From Phoenix dactylifera (taxonomy: Eukaryota > Streptophyta > Magnoliopsida > Arecales > Arecaceae), in the NCBI RefSeq assembly GCF_009389715.1, contig NC_052401.1, positions 918,843 to 982,842 on the forward strand: DNA of 64,000 bases, in the 5' to 3' direction. Shown in pieces: positions 37,187 through 50,639 of the stretch. The notes under the pieces are model-generated. The model made no database searches, was not told the origin of the DNA, and saw only the letters and a program-made list of their open reading frames with translations. How positions within the stretch are numbered: the first letter of the stretch is position 1; each line of letters starts with the position of its first letter. Position numbers and translations under genes: made by a program.

Positions 37187-40100
37187 TTTCCCTTGAAGGT
37201 GAGGAGAATTATTTGAAGAGTAGCATATACAGGTCCAAGCTCCGGCGGGCAACATTTAAGCTAAAAAGCTCCCTGAAATCAGAGCATGGTCTCCAGATGG
37301 CATAAACTTGAAAAGAGTCTGATCCCTTTTTTTGTTGATACCACATTGTATAATACAAATGATGCAGTTGGCTGGGGAAGGCAAACTCAAAGAATGCAGT
37401 GAAAGATTCTAGCGACCAAGTAATACGCCATAATGAAATATGCTATGCAGTGCAGCCAATCTATGGCTTTTTCGACAAACTGAAAGCAAGCATGTCACAG
37501 TTGCCATGTTCCTTTTTCTCCACATCTCTTGCATCAAAGACTGCAGTTTTTTGCCAGTTACATCCATCTGTGCTGGTAAAACAACTCCTGGAGATTTTCA
37601 AAGGTTATATACATCAAAAGGATTGAAAGAACATTCCGCGAAGCCCATCGAAAGGGTGTGGATCCCAACTGAAAGATATTGGAGGAATGAGCTCGTGAGA
37701 ATTTCTATTGGTGTTTTGTTTCACTGGTTTAATTCTTTTAGATTTCCACTCTTCCATTTCTATGGTGAAAGGCAAATGGGCTTTTTCTCTGATGCTTTAT
37801 CTCATATGATTCGCTGTCGGTAAAACAAAATCTATCAACCCATGTTGCGGTTGGCTGTATCTGTCTTGGGAACAGGAAAAGTGGGTGGTGCAATGTTAGC
37901 TCGTGAAGGGAGGACGCATGTGTTTTGCATTGCCTGGAGACTAGAGAGGTGTTTTTTTCTCATGGAAAACTGATATCTTGGAATAGGACGAAGAAAATGT
38001 TAAAGAGACATTTGAAGACAAAGATTACACTGTTTCATGGTAAGAGGGAGAGCAGGAAGGCTTGGCATAAGTAACAAGGAGGCAACAAACAAAAGGCTTG
38101 CTTTGGGCATTACTTGTTTGTAACCAGCAAAAAGGAACAAGCTAGCGTTTCTGACTTGGGGATAAAAGTCCTATGGACCACTTAATTGGTGTGGTGGCAT
38201 GGTATATGGGAATGGTGTTCACATTTAAAGTTGGTTCTATTCTCTTGCACCATGCATCCCATGATCTGCCATTACTCATTGGGAGTGAAGTTTTTTGTCT
38301 TAGACCCGATACTGTAAATGCTTATTTGAAGGAAAAATCAAGCTTTAAGATGCATTGTATATGGGAATGGTGTTCACATTTAACGTTGGTTCTATTTTTG
38401 TGCACCATGCAACTCATGATCTGCCATTATTCATTAGGAGTGAAGGTTTTTTTTTTCAGCAAAAAAGAAGAAGAAGAAGAAGAAGGTGTTTGGAAAAATG
38501 TTTTGCTTCAAACTTATTTGCAAGGAATCCTCCTGGCTTTAAATATCCCCATCCGTCCATCTCTTCGTTCTTCTTTCTTTCTTCGGTCGTCGGGAATCCC
38601 ACTTTTTCTCTAAGCGCATGATCCACATTCACTTGAGGACTCAAAACAATTTTCAAACTTTTGCATCATATGTCGCTTTGAATCCTTCATATACCTCCTA
38701 GCTTCTATAATATGAGATGCACCACATAGCGCATGCATACTCTTAAGATGGCCATCAAAGGAATTTAAAGATCTCTCTCATGTGGTGGGGCTTCATAGCC
38801 AATAATTGTCCCTCATGCTCTCATGTGAGCCATGGACGAAAATTGTGCTATCTCCACGTCAGTGTAATGCTTCGTGTAGGCTAAGTGGCTAACATATCAA
38901 CTGCAAGGATATAAAGATGAATGCCTTTTTGTTTCCTACCTTAAGTCATGCGTCCGTTGCCATCAATCCATGCACAAAAAAACACCATTGATGCCGTAAA
39001 ACGAGGGAGGCCCAAGCTTGTGAAACACACGTATCCAAAGGCACCAGCCTAACTTCCATCGGCTAGATCACGGGTTATTCTCTTTCTCTTCGTACTGTTT
39101 GGGACCTTCCCCTGTGTACTGATTCAGTAATCAATCCACACCAAGATAATATCAAACTGGAGATTCACTTATCATCCTCTAATTTTAGGATTTGGAAGCT
39201 ATGTCTGGGATCACTCTCTTTTGATGAGTGATTGCAGAACTCAATAATTGATGTCTAAGTGGAAGTATATGAGGGAACATAAATGATAAGGAGAAAAATG
39301 ACCTAAGGTTAGCATGTGCACGAGAGCGAGCGATGTTTATGACACAAATAATTGCATGCCTTAGTAGTAAGTCGAAGATTCATAGCCTCATCCACCACTC
39401 ACTGAAATCAGATTCCATCCTTTTTTTTCCAAAATTGCTGGCGATTGTTGCGCAAATTGCTTTCTTTTAAAATTTCTCATATATACATACACACACACAT
39501 ATGGAAGCTAAAGGTGCAGCTGAATAGATGATATCTTATGTGGCTAATCACACAGGATCAACATTATGAGATTCTTCAACAAATCTTTCCGATATGTTGT
39601 TAAATTTTTCATTTTTATTTCTAGTTTCCATCGATGTGTTTATACTAGCTTGGTTTATTTTTCTTAAAAAAATCCAAACCCTCCCATAAAATTTATATTT
39701 TCACAAAATAAAAAAAAATCGATGCCCTGTGATTTCTTATTTTTGTTTTTATTGCATGGCCTCTTTAATTATGTTCCACTTTAGTTTTGCTCGGTTATAT
39801 CATCAATTGTTCATTAGGTGGGTCCCACGGATGAATGGCTGTTGACTGGAGGGCAGCTGAGTGCGTAATGATGAGTGTTTTGATGTCTTATTTTTTGAGG
39901 TTGGTAGCCTATTAGCTGCACGATGCGATCGCTCTCTAATATCTACCATGTTTCTCACGCAACCATCAGGAGACTTTAACAACGTAGTAAGCTCATACAT
40001 GTTAGTGAATTGTTTAAGAGAGTTGGATAGCAACATGAATCTAAAGAAATCCTAATTCTGGATCTAATGGCATTATGACGGGGACATCATCTATGGGAAA

Positions 40101-43100
40101 ACAAATCTGTCGGTTCTACCGTCAGAAGCCAGTGGGATTTCAGGCTGCTTCTAATTTGTTGAACTTGGCTTGCAGATTTTTTGTTCCTTCGTTCTTTCTT
40201 TCTTCTTCTTTGAAAAGAAGTGTGCCACTAAGAATCAGTTCAGCCAAGGCACCAAGCAAGAAAGGTTTCTGAATGCTCGATGGTTAGCTACTGGAGCTGT
40301 GTAGAACGACAACACACTCGAAGCCATGCTGGGAGGTTGAGATCGTACGATCCGTTGTCGAGCTCAGCTTGAAACAACAAAGACGAAGAATTCATCTTTT
40401 TCGAAAAGTATCCAGTAGAAAACTCTCTGATGCCTAAGTCAGAATGATACTCAAAGAACAATAGAGGTTTTCGAGAGCAACAACATAATGGTCTGTCAGA
40501 GCTTTAGAGCACTTACCTATAAGATCCTTTTGAGAGTGAAGTGTATAGGCGAAGCCGATGCCTATCGTCGAAAAATTCGGGCACATGGTTCGGCCATGCT
40601 TGCTGGGCAACTGCATGTCCAAGGATCACGAGCAATCGCTTCATATGCGCATTATGCCTCGTACATTTTGCAACTGCAAGTTGGGAAACCACCTACAATC
40701 GTGACTGAGGTACTGTCAGCTATGTCGAGATTTTGAAATTCAAAGGGTTGCCTGCGTGTTTCTTAAGCTTACCAAGTGGTAGATCCTGACCAACAGATTC
40801 GAGGCTTCGTGGAAGGTTTTGATTAGCCAGTCTTCCACGTGCACAGTGGTCGATTCCAGGGCATATCAAGAAAGATGCTTAGTCTATCACAATTTGAACT
40901 CGGTTCGTGCACATGCAATTCTAATAGTAACTAACTATGTTTGTCTTTTGATACATGATTTATGCTTCAACCACCACTTCGAGTGCGACTCAATTGTTCC
41001 TTCTTGGTACATTGTAGTAATACTACTAGGATATCTCCATTCTTAAGAGTAATTATGTGAATTCATTCATCACCATGCTCCAATATATATAACAGGCAAT
41101 TATCGCATAATGGTGCCAATTTTCGCTGATGCCTACTTATGCTTGCTTATTTTGTACTCACGCATGTATCTCTTCATACATGCGCAACCATGTATCAACA
41201 ATTTCAAGTCCTTTATCTTTAATTCCTTCTTATTTTGGTGAAAAGCCCATGGGCACTATCTCATACTACCTTGAGCTCATCATTCCTGCATTTTCCTTTT
41301 TTATGTTTAATGACCATTATTATAGAACTCCTATGCTCCACTAATTGTTGCCCATGGAATCATAGAAAAAAAAAAACCTCTGTCTGAAAAATTAATGAAC
41401 TCTTTTCCCTAGATTTGATGCATTTAAGAGCAATGAAGATAGAGTTTCTTGTGGGGACAACTATTAAGACAAGGCTCACTACGCAGCATTCCTATGCTTG
41501 ATACCTATCTTGCCATGCCCAAGTTGGCTCCATATGACATCATCAATACATGGCTCTAAAACGTTCGATGTCGCTATAAACTCTAAAAGCAAGTGGACCT
41601 CGAGGAATAGCATGATTACATGGGAGAAGGAGGACCAGAGGACAAGGCGTTTGGTTCTACCCTTGCCTTAGGGCTTACCCTTCCAAAGTGATTGGTAGTT
41701 GGGTGAGAGGGAAAAGGATGCACGAACCACCACATCCCAAGCTTTCCAATAGATAAATTAATCAAGAATTGGATGAAATATTGATATCCAAGCAAGAGAA
41801 CGACTCCCTTGCAAGTATTGTGCTGAGAACATGATGAGTTAGTAAAAAGGTGAGTTGTCTGATCTGCTAGGTGCGAAAGAATGCAAAACTATCCATTCAC
41901 AACTGAGACTAAATCTCAAATATTGTAGTGGATGGAGAGTTTTGCTTGAAAAAAAAAAAAAAGCTCTTGGGTGTGATCATAATAGTGCATCACTAATGCT
42001 TAGATGTTGCATTTGTAGGGAAGGCCTAAGATTAAGGAACTTAGTAATAGTTTGACTGCTATTGCTTGGTCTTTCAATTTGCTCTTAACTTTTGCACATT
42101 GATGAGCAGAGTCTCCTACACACCCCTCCCCTTCTCTCTCTCTTTATATATGTGTTCATCCAAATTATAATCTCTATGATGTTTCTTTAATTAAAATTAA
42201 GAGAAAAAAGCTATGGTGGAGATTAAACTCTGCAACTATTTTGGCAGATGAGGATTTCTTGAAATGGAAACTTCACTAAGATAGGAGCTTGTCATCTAGG
42301 CAAGTAACCTTTCATTAATGTAGGTGGCCTTTCATCCTAAATGTGGATCACCTAGACACTGAATGTGATACTGCGATGCGACTCTATCGATTTCTCTATG
42401 TGATCCTATCATCTCTCATGTCAAAGAGTCAAGATTAATATTCTGCATTATGCATCATATAAGGCTAAAACACCACCATGTGGGACATTGTGAGGGCAAC
42501 TTGGCTGCCTTTGAGTTGCATAAGGTGGACCTATGCAATTCCAAATTCTTGCTTCTCTGTACCCCACCTTGAGATCAATCAGGATTCTGACATTGCATCT
42601 TAGAATGCTACATTCCATCTTCTGTGAGACAGGAAAGCACATCCCATTCATATTTGTCCTAAATGCTTCCAACTCTGTTTTTTTTTTTTTTTTGGATGGA
42701 ACCGAATGCTTCAACTCTTACTGAGCAACACACAAATCAATACATTAAAACTAACGTTAGGCTGGGTATTTAATCAAGCCGCTGTAAAGAAATAAGGGAA
42801 GCAACTTGTCTGCTACTGGAGTAAGGCTAGGGATTTGTGTCATTGGATACTGGTGTCCTATTTGAATACTTTGATACAGTTTTTGCTGTATCCATAACTA
42901 TTTTATCCCTGTTTCCGGAGTTAATCAAATGGGATATTTTCTTCTCTGCCTTCTGGCTACCTTTCCTGACCTATATGGCGTATAGGCATGTCATCATCAT
43001 TTGGAAGGACTTTTGGAGGCAACTGCAGTTACTGGACCATTTGTAAGTTGAGAAGCAAACAAATGGTCGCAGCAGTGATGATCAACAAGTTTACTTGTTT

Positions 43101-44130
43101 GTCCCTTCTGTTTTTTAAGATCTCTACAAAGTTAAAAGTTCCAAGATTTCATCACCTTCCGTTAGAAAGGAATTTGAAACGATTGTTTAAAATGCATATA
43201 TACTAATTAACTTTTACTAAAAGATTAGCTATGTCATTGTAGATAACGTACCCAATGTTTTAAATTGCAGTTGCTTGGTTGCCTAGATCCTACTTCATCA
43301 CTAATATTAAACTAGGAAAAAATAAGTGGAGGCTATAATGTTCACCTCCTTTAGTCAAATTATGGTTTCATCTCCCTACACATTATATATATACTTGCAA
43401 TATCTCGAGATGTGGCCCCCGCATTCTAAACTAGGAATCAATTTATAAGTAGATATTTGTAGGCTTTAGGTATTGCTTTAGCATTAATATTAATGCTCTC
43501 AGTATTTAGCTTCAATATGACGCAAACAAGCCAGCTAATTTTACTTTGTAATGCTCCAAGCCAGCTAATGTATCGGTTTGAAACAAATGAATAAGGTAGA
43601 AATAAATGAGCATCTATAAAATTATCTTAAATAATAATAAAAAGATTAGATAAAGCACAACCAAACTAGTTATGTAGTCTTTTTCCTGCATCGCCGGAAC
43701 ATCCCCCATATTAAGTATACATTAAGAGCATCCATGATAAATTGCAAAGCAACTACCACTTTGAGGGGAAGTAGGAGGTTCTCAAGGCATTCATTTTCCC
43801 TAGAGAATCAAACTAAACTAATCATTTAACATAGACATCCAAAAATAATTAAATTAATGGAAATGTTAAAAGGGCAATTCAGGCAATATAAGCCATGACA
43901 AGGTCTAAGTGTCACACTATCTTTCCTGGGGGACCCACATTAACTGAGCTGTGGCCCTCTAATTATCTAAAGCTTTCTATTTTATTGGTAAACCATCCAA
44001 AGCCCTGCGTAAATAGCATAGTTTAAGGCTAAAAATCACAAGCACCTGTGCTTTAATGCTGAAGGAATCAATATAAAACACTCAAGTAATAGAGAGGGAA
44101 GCTAAAAAAGAAGGGCAAGTAATAGAGAGA
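37187..44130. other. large intergenic region
   Basis: About 7 kb between the CBSCBSPB and filament-like protein genes. I find no exon chain of a known family. It holds direct repeats at 38203-38453 and many short open frames without coding character. No tRNA or other RNA gene was seen. Confidence 0.5.
38203..38453 (+). repeat. pair of direct repeats, about 95 bases, 155-base spacing
   Basis: A block starting TATATGGGAATGGTGTTCAC at 38203 recurs at 38358 with scattered substitutions and includes CATGATCTGCCATTA in both copies. The two copies end near 38298 and 38453. The overlapping open frames arise from this duplication and have no known family. Confidence 0.75.
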
Positions 44131-44399
44131 GAAGCTAAAAAGAAAGACTGGAAACAGTGGATGATAGAGGAGTACTATGTGCTTTCTCTCTCTCTCTCTG
44201 TCTCTGTAGCAAAGCTTGATTATTTAGTGCTAATGGCAGGAGGAAACACAGAGGAACGGAGAAAATACTCAGCTCCGTAGACTGAGGGCGGGAATAAGGC
44301 CGGCTCTGTTTTGAAAGCAATAAAGAAATGGAGTCTCTCCCGAACCGACGAAAAAGCTGAAAAGGGCTTCCAAGGTGGCGACTTTGTTCTTCCCCGCAC

Positions 44400-44984
44400 A
44401 TGCATTCGGTCCAAAGAGGTGAGATTGATAGGATAAATTAATGAGTGAAAAGTTATTTAATGCTTCTTTGCATAAATAGTTGGAAATTTGGGGAATTTTG
44501 AAAAAGGAAGCATTTTGGATTCAAATAACCCACGCCGATCGTCTTGTCTGCTGACAGTCCCCACATCCCTCACGCGTTCCTCTGTTTCCGGCATTAATGC
44601 CCTCTTTTCTAAATTAAGGTGATAATTTTGCTGTTTTTCTTGAAAAATGTTTTTTTCCTTCTTTTTTTTTGTCTTGTTTCTATTGGGTTTCAGCGAAAGA
44701 TGAGATTTTGGGATGGTGAGTAGGTTTCTTTTAGGGTTTTCACTTTGTAGATTTCTGATCGTGAGGGGTTCTTTTTAGGGGTTTGGTTAGATGGTTAAGT
44801 TTTGTGTAGATCGATGAAATTAGGGGTTTTCTGATTTTTATTCGAGCCGGTGTTGTTCTCTGGTTTGAAAAATGTTTATCTTTTGAGCATTTGCGGGTGG
44901 TGATCTGTGGAGGAATTGGGGCAGTGGTGGGCATGGCGATGGAATCCAAGTGCCATTGATCTGTTAGATGGTTGAGATAGCAAG
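44400..44984 (+). promoter_or_regulatory. leader region of the filament-like protein gene with upstream ATGs
   Basis: The stretch ahead of the start codon contains a possible 5' leader intron (donor-like GTGAGTAGG near 44716, acceptor-like GGGGCAG near 44924). Two upstream ATGs follow: 44933, encoding an eight-codon frame that stops at 44959, and 44968, whose frame overlaps the true start out of phase. Whether they are transcribed depends on the unknown transcription start. Confidence 0.35.
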
Positions 44985-47900
44985 ATGGATCGCCGGAGTT
45001 GGCTTTGGAGGCGGAAGTCGTCCGAGAAGAGCCCCGGGGAGACTGAGAGCTCAGGATCAGCGTCGTCTCATTCTGAGAGGTACTCAGATGATCAGGTTTG
45101 TCTACTGCCCTCTTTGTCTAATTTAATTCAGTTTATATGCAAATGCAGTCAGTTGTGTTGCTTGATTTTTGAATAGTATTTTTGAATAAATACTAAAATA
45201 CAAAATCAAGAAGGCAATTTCGAGCTCTTCATTATCTTTTTTCCAGTTGTTCTGTCATTGGTGCTAATTGAGTCTTCCTGTTCTGTATGCTTTCCTTCTT
45301 TTCCTCACCTGGTTTCTTACCTAAAGGAACACTAGAAAAAGCTTCAAAAGGAAGTCGTAGTTTAAGGAATCTCTCAAGATTTTGGAAGAAGGCACATTTT
45401 TTTTTTTAAATTTGAACTTCAAATAATGCTCAAGAAGATGTTGATCCTGATTAACTTAGAATGGTTCTACCTTATATGGACTTCGAAAAAGATTGGAGAG
45501 ATTTATGAAGTTATCTTCAGCAGGACTGGATTAACATGCTTGGAGCAGATAGGTGCCTTTTGTTTGTCATGTTGTCATCCAATGCCATTGACATGTAAAG
45601 GAAAGTCAAGAATGATTAAAACAATGACTCATGGATCAGCGAATGAAAGTCAAGTAAATGATTGCTTTCCTATATGTAATGATACCTTCTTCTTTGTCTA
45701 GATTCTAGTCTTAGAGATCTCAGAGGGTTGCTTCTTGTTTGTCCAAGCTTAAACATCATAACCACAATGTAAGATTTCCTTCAACAGAAACTAAGCATCC
45801 AGCTACCAGCTACTACAACATGCCACTCTCTGGGCTAAAGTTGCTTCATCAAAACTCGCAAAAGTTTGTAGGTGGTTAATGTTAAGTACCAATTATTAGA
45901 AAATTTTCAAACTTGATGAATATTGTTTAGCGTACCAAGCCATCCCCATGCATGACAGGCTTTATGCTTGAGATAAAGTTTACGCATATAATCACTTCTT
46001 TACTTTTTATTTTTTTTAAAAAAAAACTTCCTCGAACAATAAAAAAGTGAGATGTGCTGGAAATTGAATGGAAAGAGATATTTATAAATTTTTGACCTGG
46101 TTTTTAGCTCTAACTAAAATGACTATGGAGGGTCCTAACATGGTGAACTGATTGTTAAACAGGAGGCAGTGAAGGGTTCTTCAAATAATGCTTCTCCAAA
46201 TCATGCCCAATCACCAGAGGTTTCATCAAACATTGGTGATAGTGAAGTCCATGAAAGTGTCAAGAGTTTGACCGAGAAACTCTCAGTTGCTCTTCTGAAC
46301 ATCAGTGCTAAAGAGGAGCTGGTCAAGCAACATGTGAAAGTTGCAGAAGAAGCTGTTTCAGGTTAGCATTGCTACATGTATATTTTCATTTTGTTCAAAC
46401 TTAGGAAAGATAAGGTACATAAGTTGTGCTTGAAGGTAAAGAGAAATTCCATGCTTGAATTAATTCATACTAAAACAGATGGCTTCCCTGAAGATGTGAG
46501 TGAATGCAGGTTTATATGCCACAAATTAGTTAGGGTGATTATGTTAGTACTTGTTACATAACTTGATCTTTTTTCTTAAGCTTATAACATAATTTCACAA
46601 CTTAAACGCACCGTAACTGTAGTGTAGACATTTGCTGTCAAATTCGATGGTTTGCTTGATTCAAGTTCAGGTTCACAATTTCACAATTCACTCTTTTCTG
46701 TTCAATTTGTCTTACTTGGTTTAGGATGAGAAATTTCATTCTTATTTATTTATATAATGTCACATCAAATTTATTTTGAATTATAATTATTTTTTTTCAT
46801 AATTTTTTATGCATTAAGGGTATGTGAGATAAATAATATTAAAACATCTCCTTAGAGAGTTAGAAGCCAAAGGATATGGAGATCTTATGAATAAGATTTG
46901 ATATTTTGCATATAAAAAATAGATTGCTTTTCATATTAGAGAAGCACAGTACGAACCTGTACATTTCAGAACAATCCACAATTTGCTTATGACCTAACAA
47001 ATTAAGTGTGGTCTGGATCCTCATTTGTCTTCCTGGCTCTGGACTTCTCTCCTGCTTACACTCCTGTGCTTTTTATGCTGGAAATCAATGAGTTCAGTTA
47101 TTTACCCATACTCAATATCCCGATGGTCAAGTCGTCTGGGATAATAATTCAATTAAAATTTATTGCTGAATTTTTGTGCTGTTGATGCCCTATCGCTGAT
47201 GAGCGGTTGTGTGCTTTGTTAAGCATTCAGGCTGTGGTGGTTACTTCGCTTGGCTATTTATTTTCACCAGTCTTCTATAGAGAACTTGTTAGAGACTTTC
47301 CTTCTTGATTGTGAGACTCTGAAGAGGCTGACATACTGTATCCATTTAAACTGTGTCAAAAGGTTTACTCATTGACAGATAAGTTAGTACCTGCACAAGT
47401 TCAGAATGTGCATTTCTTATGTTTAACTGGAAGAATTCTTAAGAACTTACAATTTGCCTTTTTGCCTTTATAAAGTTGCATATAAGCCTAGGAATTCTAA
47501 TTTGCCATCTTATGCCTAAATGCAGCATACCTTATTATTACTTCATATGGCTATGCTAGTTTACCTCATCAAAAATGAGAAAGCTAAAATGCCATGTCAA
47601 TTGCTCATAAATTATGCACTTTAATACATCACCATGTCAATTGCTCATAAATTATGCACTTTAATACATCACCATCCCTCCCCCCCCCCCCCCCCCCCCC
47701 GCCCCGCCCCTCTCTATGTCTGTCTCTCCCTCTATCACACGTCTCAAAAGATAAGCATATATAACAAATAATTTGCGTTTTCACTCCAGAAAAACACAAA
47801 TATTTAGTCTCATCAATTGTTTCACTATTATCTCTATTTAGTCTCATCAATTGTTTCACTATTATCTCTCTCTACATGCACAAGCATATGCGCACAAAAA

Positions 47901-50635
47901 CACATGGTTGGATGCAATTAGTTGTTATTGCTAATAATATTAATTTTAATAATAATCAATTAGTTATCAACATAGCGCAGCGAAAAATTTACTGAGTATT
48001 GTTAAGAAGTGCTCACTAAAGCTAAACTCTGTAAGCTAGTTCACCGCTGATAAGACCTAAATGAACTTGTATGAACTAGATTATATATTTGGAATCTTTT
48101 CAACCCAGAAATCCTGGTCATGGTGGGCTTGTGCTACTCTATTTTCTATAGATTAAGTTTCTGTCAGTTGATGAGTTGCAATCTAGTGCAATTTTTTTTT
48201 TTCTCCTTTTTGCTTTGTATGACAAGAATTGCATAATTATTTTCATTTGATTGTTTATGATTTATATTTTGATAGGCTGGGAGCAGGCAGAAACTGAAGT
48301 TGCAGCTCTGAAGCAGCAACTTGAAGCTGCAAACCAGAAAAACTCTGCTCTTGAAGAAAGAATTGGTCACCTTGATGGTGCCCTCAAGGAATGTGTCAGG
48401 CAGCTCCGCCAAGCAAGGGAGGAGCAAGAGGAGAAAGTCCATGATGCTGTCATTAAGAAGACCCATCAGTGGGAATCTGAGAAGCTTGAGCTTGCGAAGC
48501 AGCTTGTCGAGCTCAAAGCACAGCTGCAAGCTGCAAAATCTGAAGCTGCTGCCGCTGTTGACCTTGGTCTTAAAGCAAAACTTGAAGCTTCTGAGAAAGA
48601 AAATGCAGCTTTCAAGGTTGAACTACTATCTCAATCTGAGGATCTCCAGACACTGACACTAGAGAGGGAGCTGAGTAATCAAGCAGCAGAGACAGCCAGC
48701 AAGCAACATTTAGAGAGCATAAAAAAGGTTGCTAAACTTGAGGCTGAATGTCGTAGGTTACGGTCTCGAGCATCCAAATCACTACCAGTTAATGGCCACA
48801 AGCCTTTTGCAAATTCAATTTGCATGGAATCTGTTACCGATAGCCAATCAGATAGTGGAGAACGATTGCTAAGCATGGATAATGAGCCAGGGTGCTCAGA
48901 TTCATGGGCATCAGCTTTAATTGCTGAACTCGATCAGTTCAAGAATGATAAGGCCAGTGCAAGAAACCTCATCACTTCTATAGAGATTGACCTGATGGAT
49001 GATTTCCTTGAGATGGAGAGACTAGTTGCTTTGCCTGAGGCTGATCGTGTAAGTTCGAGCTTTGAACTTGAAGCTGATTCTGACAGAGTTGCTACAAGAG
49101 AAAGCCCATTAAAAGTCGAAGCTTTGCATCTGCAGTTAGCTGAATTGGAAGAAAAAGTTGCAAAAATGGAAAACGAGAAAACAGAATTGGAGATGGCTTT
49201 AGTTGATTCGCGAAATCAGCTTGAGGCTTCTTGCAATCAGCTCAGAGTTGCTGAGGATAAGTTGATTGAACTGCAGAAGCAATTAGACTTGGCCAATGAA
49301 TCAAAACAAGTGGCCACAGCAGAAGTGGTGTCTGTGGAGGCAAAGAGAAAGGCACTGGAGGCTCAGCTAGAATCAACAGAACTGGAAGTCAGAAAGCTAT
49401 ATGATAAGGTGTGTTTGTTAGAAGGAAAAATTGAGGGTGAGAAGGCACTGTCTACAGAACTCGAAGCTAGGGTAGAGGCTGCAGAGGCTTCTAGAAAGGT
49501 ATCCGAGTCTCAGCTTAAGTCAGCTCATTTGGAAGTTGGTAGTCTGCATGAAATGGTGGGTCTATTAGAAAGCAAGGTGGCGGAGGAGAGGGCATCATCT
49601 ACAGAATTTGCAGCTAAAGTACAGGCTTTAGAGGCTGTGAGAATGGCATTAGATTCTCAGCTTGAGTCTGCACATTTGGAAGTCAATAAGCTACGTGAGA
49701 AGGTGGGTTACTTAGAAGTGAAAGCTGAGGAGGAGAGGACAAAATCTGCAGAATTTGCAACTAAAGTAGAGGCTGTGGAGGCAGTAAGAAAGTCATCAGA
49801 ATTCCAGCTCGAGACAGCAAATTTGGAAATAGGAAAGCTGCACGATAAGGTGGGTTTATTGGAAGGACAAGTTAGCAAGGAAAAGGCATTAACTGCAGAA
49901 TTTGCAGCGAAGTGTCAGAAATTGGAGAGTGAGATATCAAGGATAAAGCGAGAAGCTGAGCTCTGGCAAGTTACAAGCTCAAATGGAGACCTGAAGATTA
50001 AACAGGTAAATCCTGATGTTCCCTTCACTCGGAATTTGAATTCGGTATCTTCATTTTTAAGTAGTTTTGGAGCTTTTTAGTCATTGCATGATTCAATGCT
50101 CTGAGTGGCCAATGAACATTAGCATTGCATATCTTATGGCAAAATGCAAACTAGAATCTCCTACAGTCCTTAATTATTTTTCTTTTTTTGAATGTCATTA
50201 TGGTTGTTATTTTTATACCTAACAGGATTGGAGGTGCCTCATTATACACCAATTAAAGATCTCCATCCATAGTTGTTTCTATGACTGCTCATTTTAGTGA
50301 TCTTGTCTTTATCGCAGGAGAAAGAGCTTGCTGTGGCTGCTGGGAAGCTGGCAGAGTGCCAAAAAACAATCGCCTCTCTTGGCCAGCAGTTGAAATCACT
50401 GACAACTTTAGATGACTTCATGCTTGAAGCTGAGAAGCTAGAACTAAATGGAGGCTCACCAGATCTTATACTGCATTCTAGTTATTCTTCAGAGAAGATA
50501 AGCAGCTATACTTTCCCAAATGGCAAAGAGGGGGGGTCTCCACCATCTTCTTCGCTCTCATCCTCATCCTCAACTCTTTCTGGGTTTGCAAGCTTGTTGC
50601 CTCGAAGTAGGAGCAGCAGCTATATAGAAAACTAG
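44985..50635 (+). CDS. FPP: filament-like plant protein (long coiled-coil protein)
   Basis: Four coding exons (44985-45095, 46163-46361, 48276-50005, 50318-50635) join in phase with GT-AG borders, giving 785 residues. The N-terminus [19 protein letters not shown] and the [16 protein letters not shown] and [20 protein letters not shown] blocks are hallmarks of filament-like plant proteins (DUF869 family). Nearly all of residues 70-740 is heptad-patterned, so it should form an extended coiled coil. Residues 464-659 are four tandem 49-residue repeats (KLxxKVxLLE core). The C-terminus is Ser-rich. One family member in tomato was reported to bind the nuclear-envelope-associated factor MAF1, and others are linked to microtubules and vesicle tethering. 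The exact role of this copy is unknown. The frame is fully intact. The start was chosen because it opens the conserved N-terminus. Two upstream ATGs lie in the leader, and AATAAA near 51101 could end the transcript. Confidence 0.94.
45096..46162 (+). other. filament-like protein gene intron 1
   Basis: Intron of about 1.1 kb with A and T runs. I see no feature in it. Confidence 0.7.
46362..48275 (+). other. filament-like protein gene intron 2
   Basis: Intron of about 1.9 kb that carries two short tandem duplications and a C/G-rich run near 47677-47707. No other feature was seen. Confidence 0.7.
47592..47671. repeat. 40-base tandem duplication
   Basis: The block beginning CCATGTCAATTGCTCATAAA is perfectly duplicated with a 40-base period and runs into a poly-C tract. 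A second perfect duplication, period 34, lies at about 47801-47869 (TATTTAGTCTCATCAATTGT). Confidence 0.9.
49355..49942 (+). repeat. four in-frame 147-base repeats coding 49-residue coiled-coil units
   Basis: The units start at 49355, 49502, 49649 and 49796. Each encodes 49 residues, exactly seven heptads, sharing the pattern QLES-LEV-KL-KV-LLE then a charged spacer and EFAAKV-ALEAVRK. No indels separate the units. Confidence 0.92.
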
Positions 50636-50639
50636 TAGA

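Noticed and set aside
38173-38613. 146-codon open frame
   Set aside because: It spans a direct duplication and a GAA microsatellite, has no family resemblance and no splice context.
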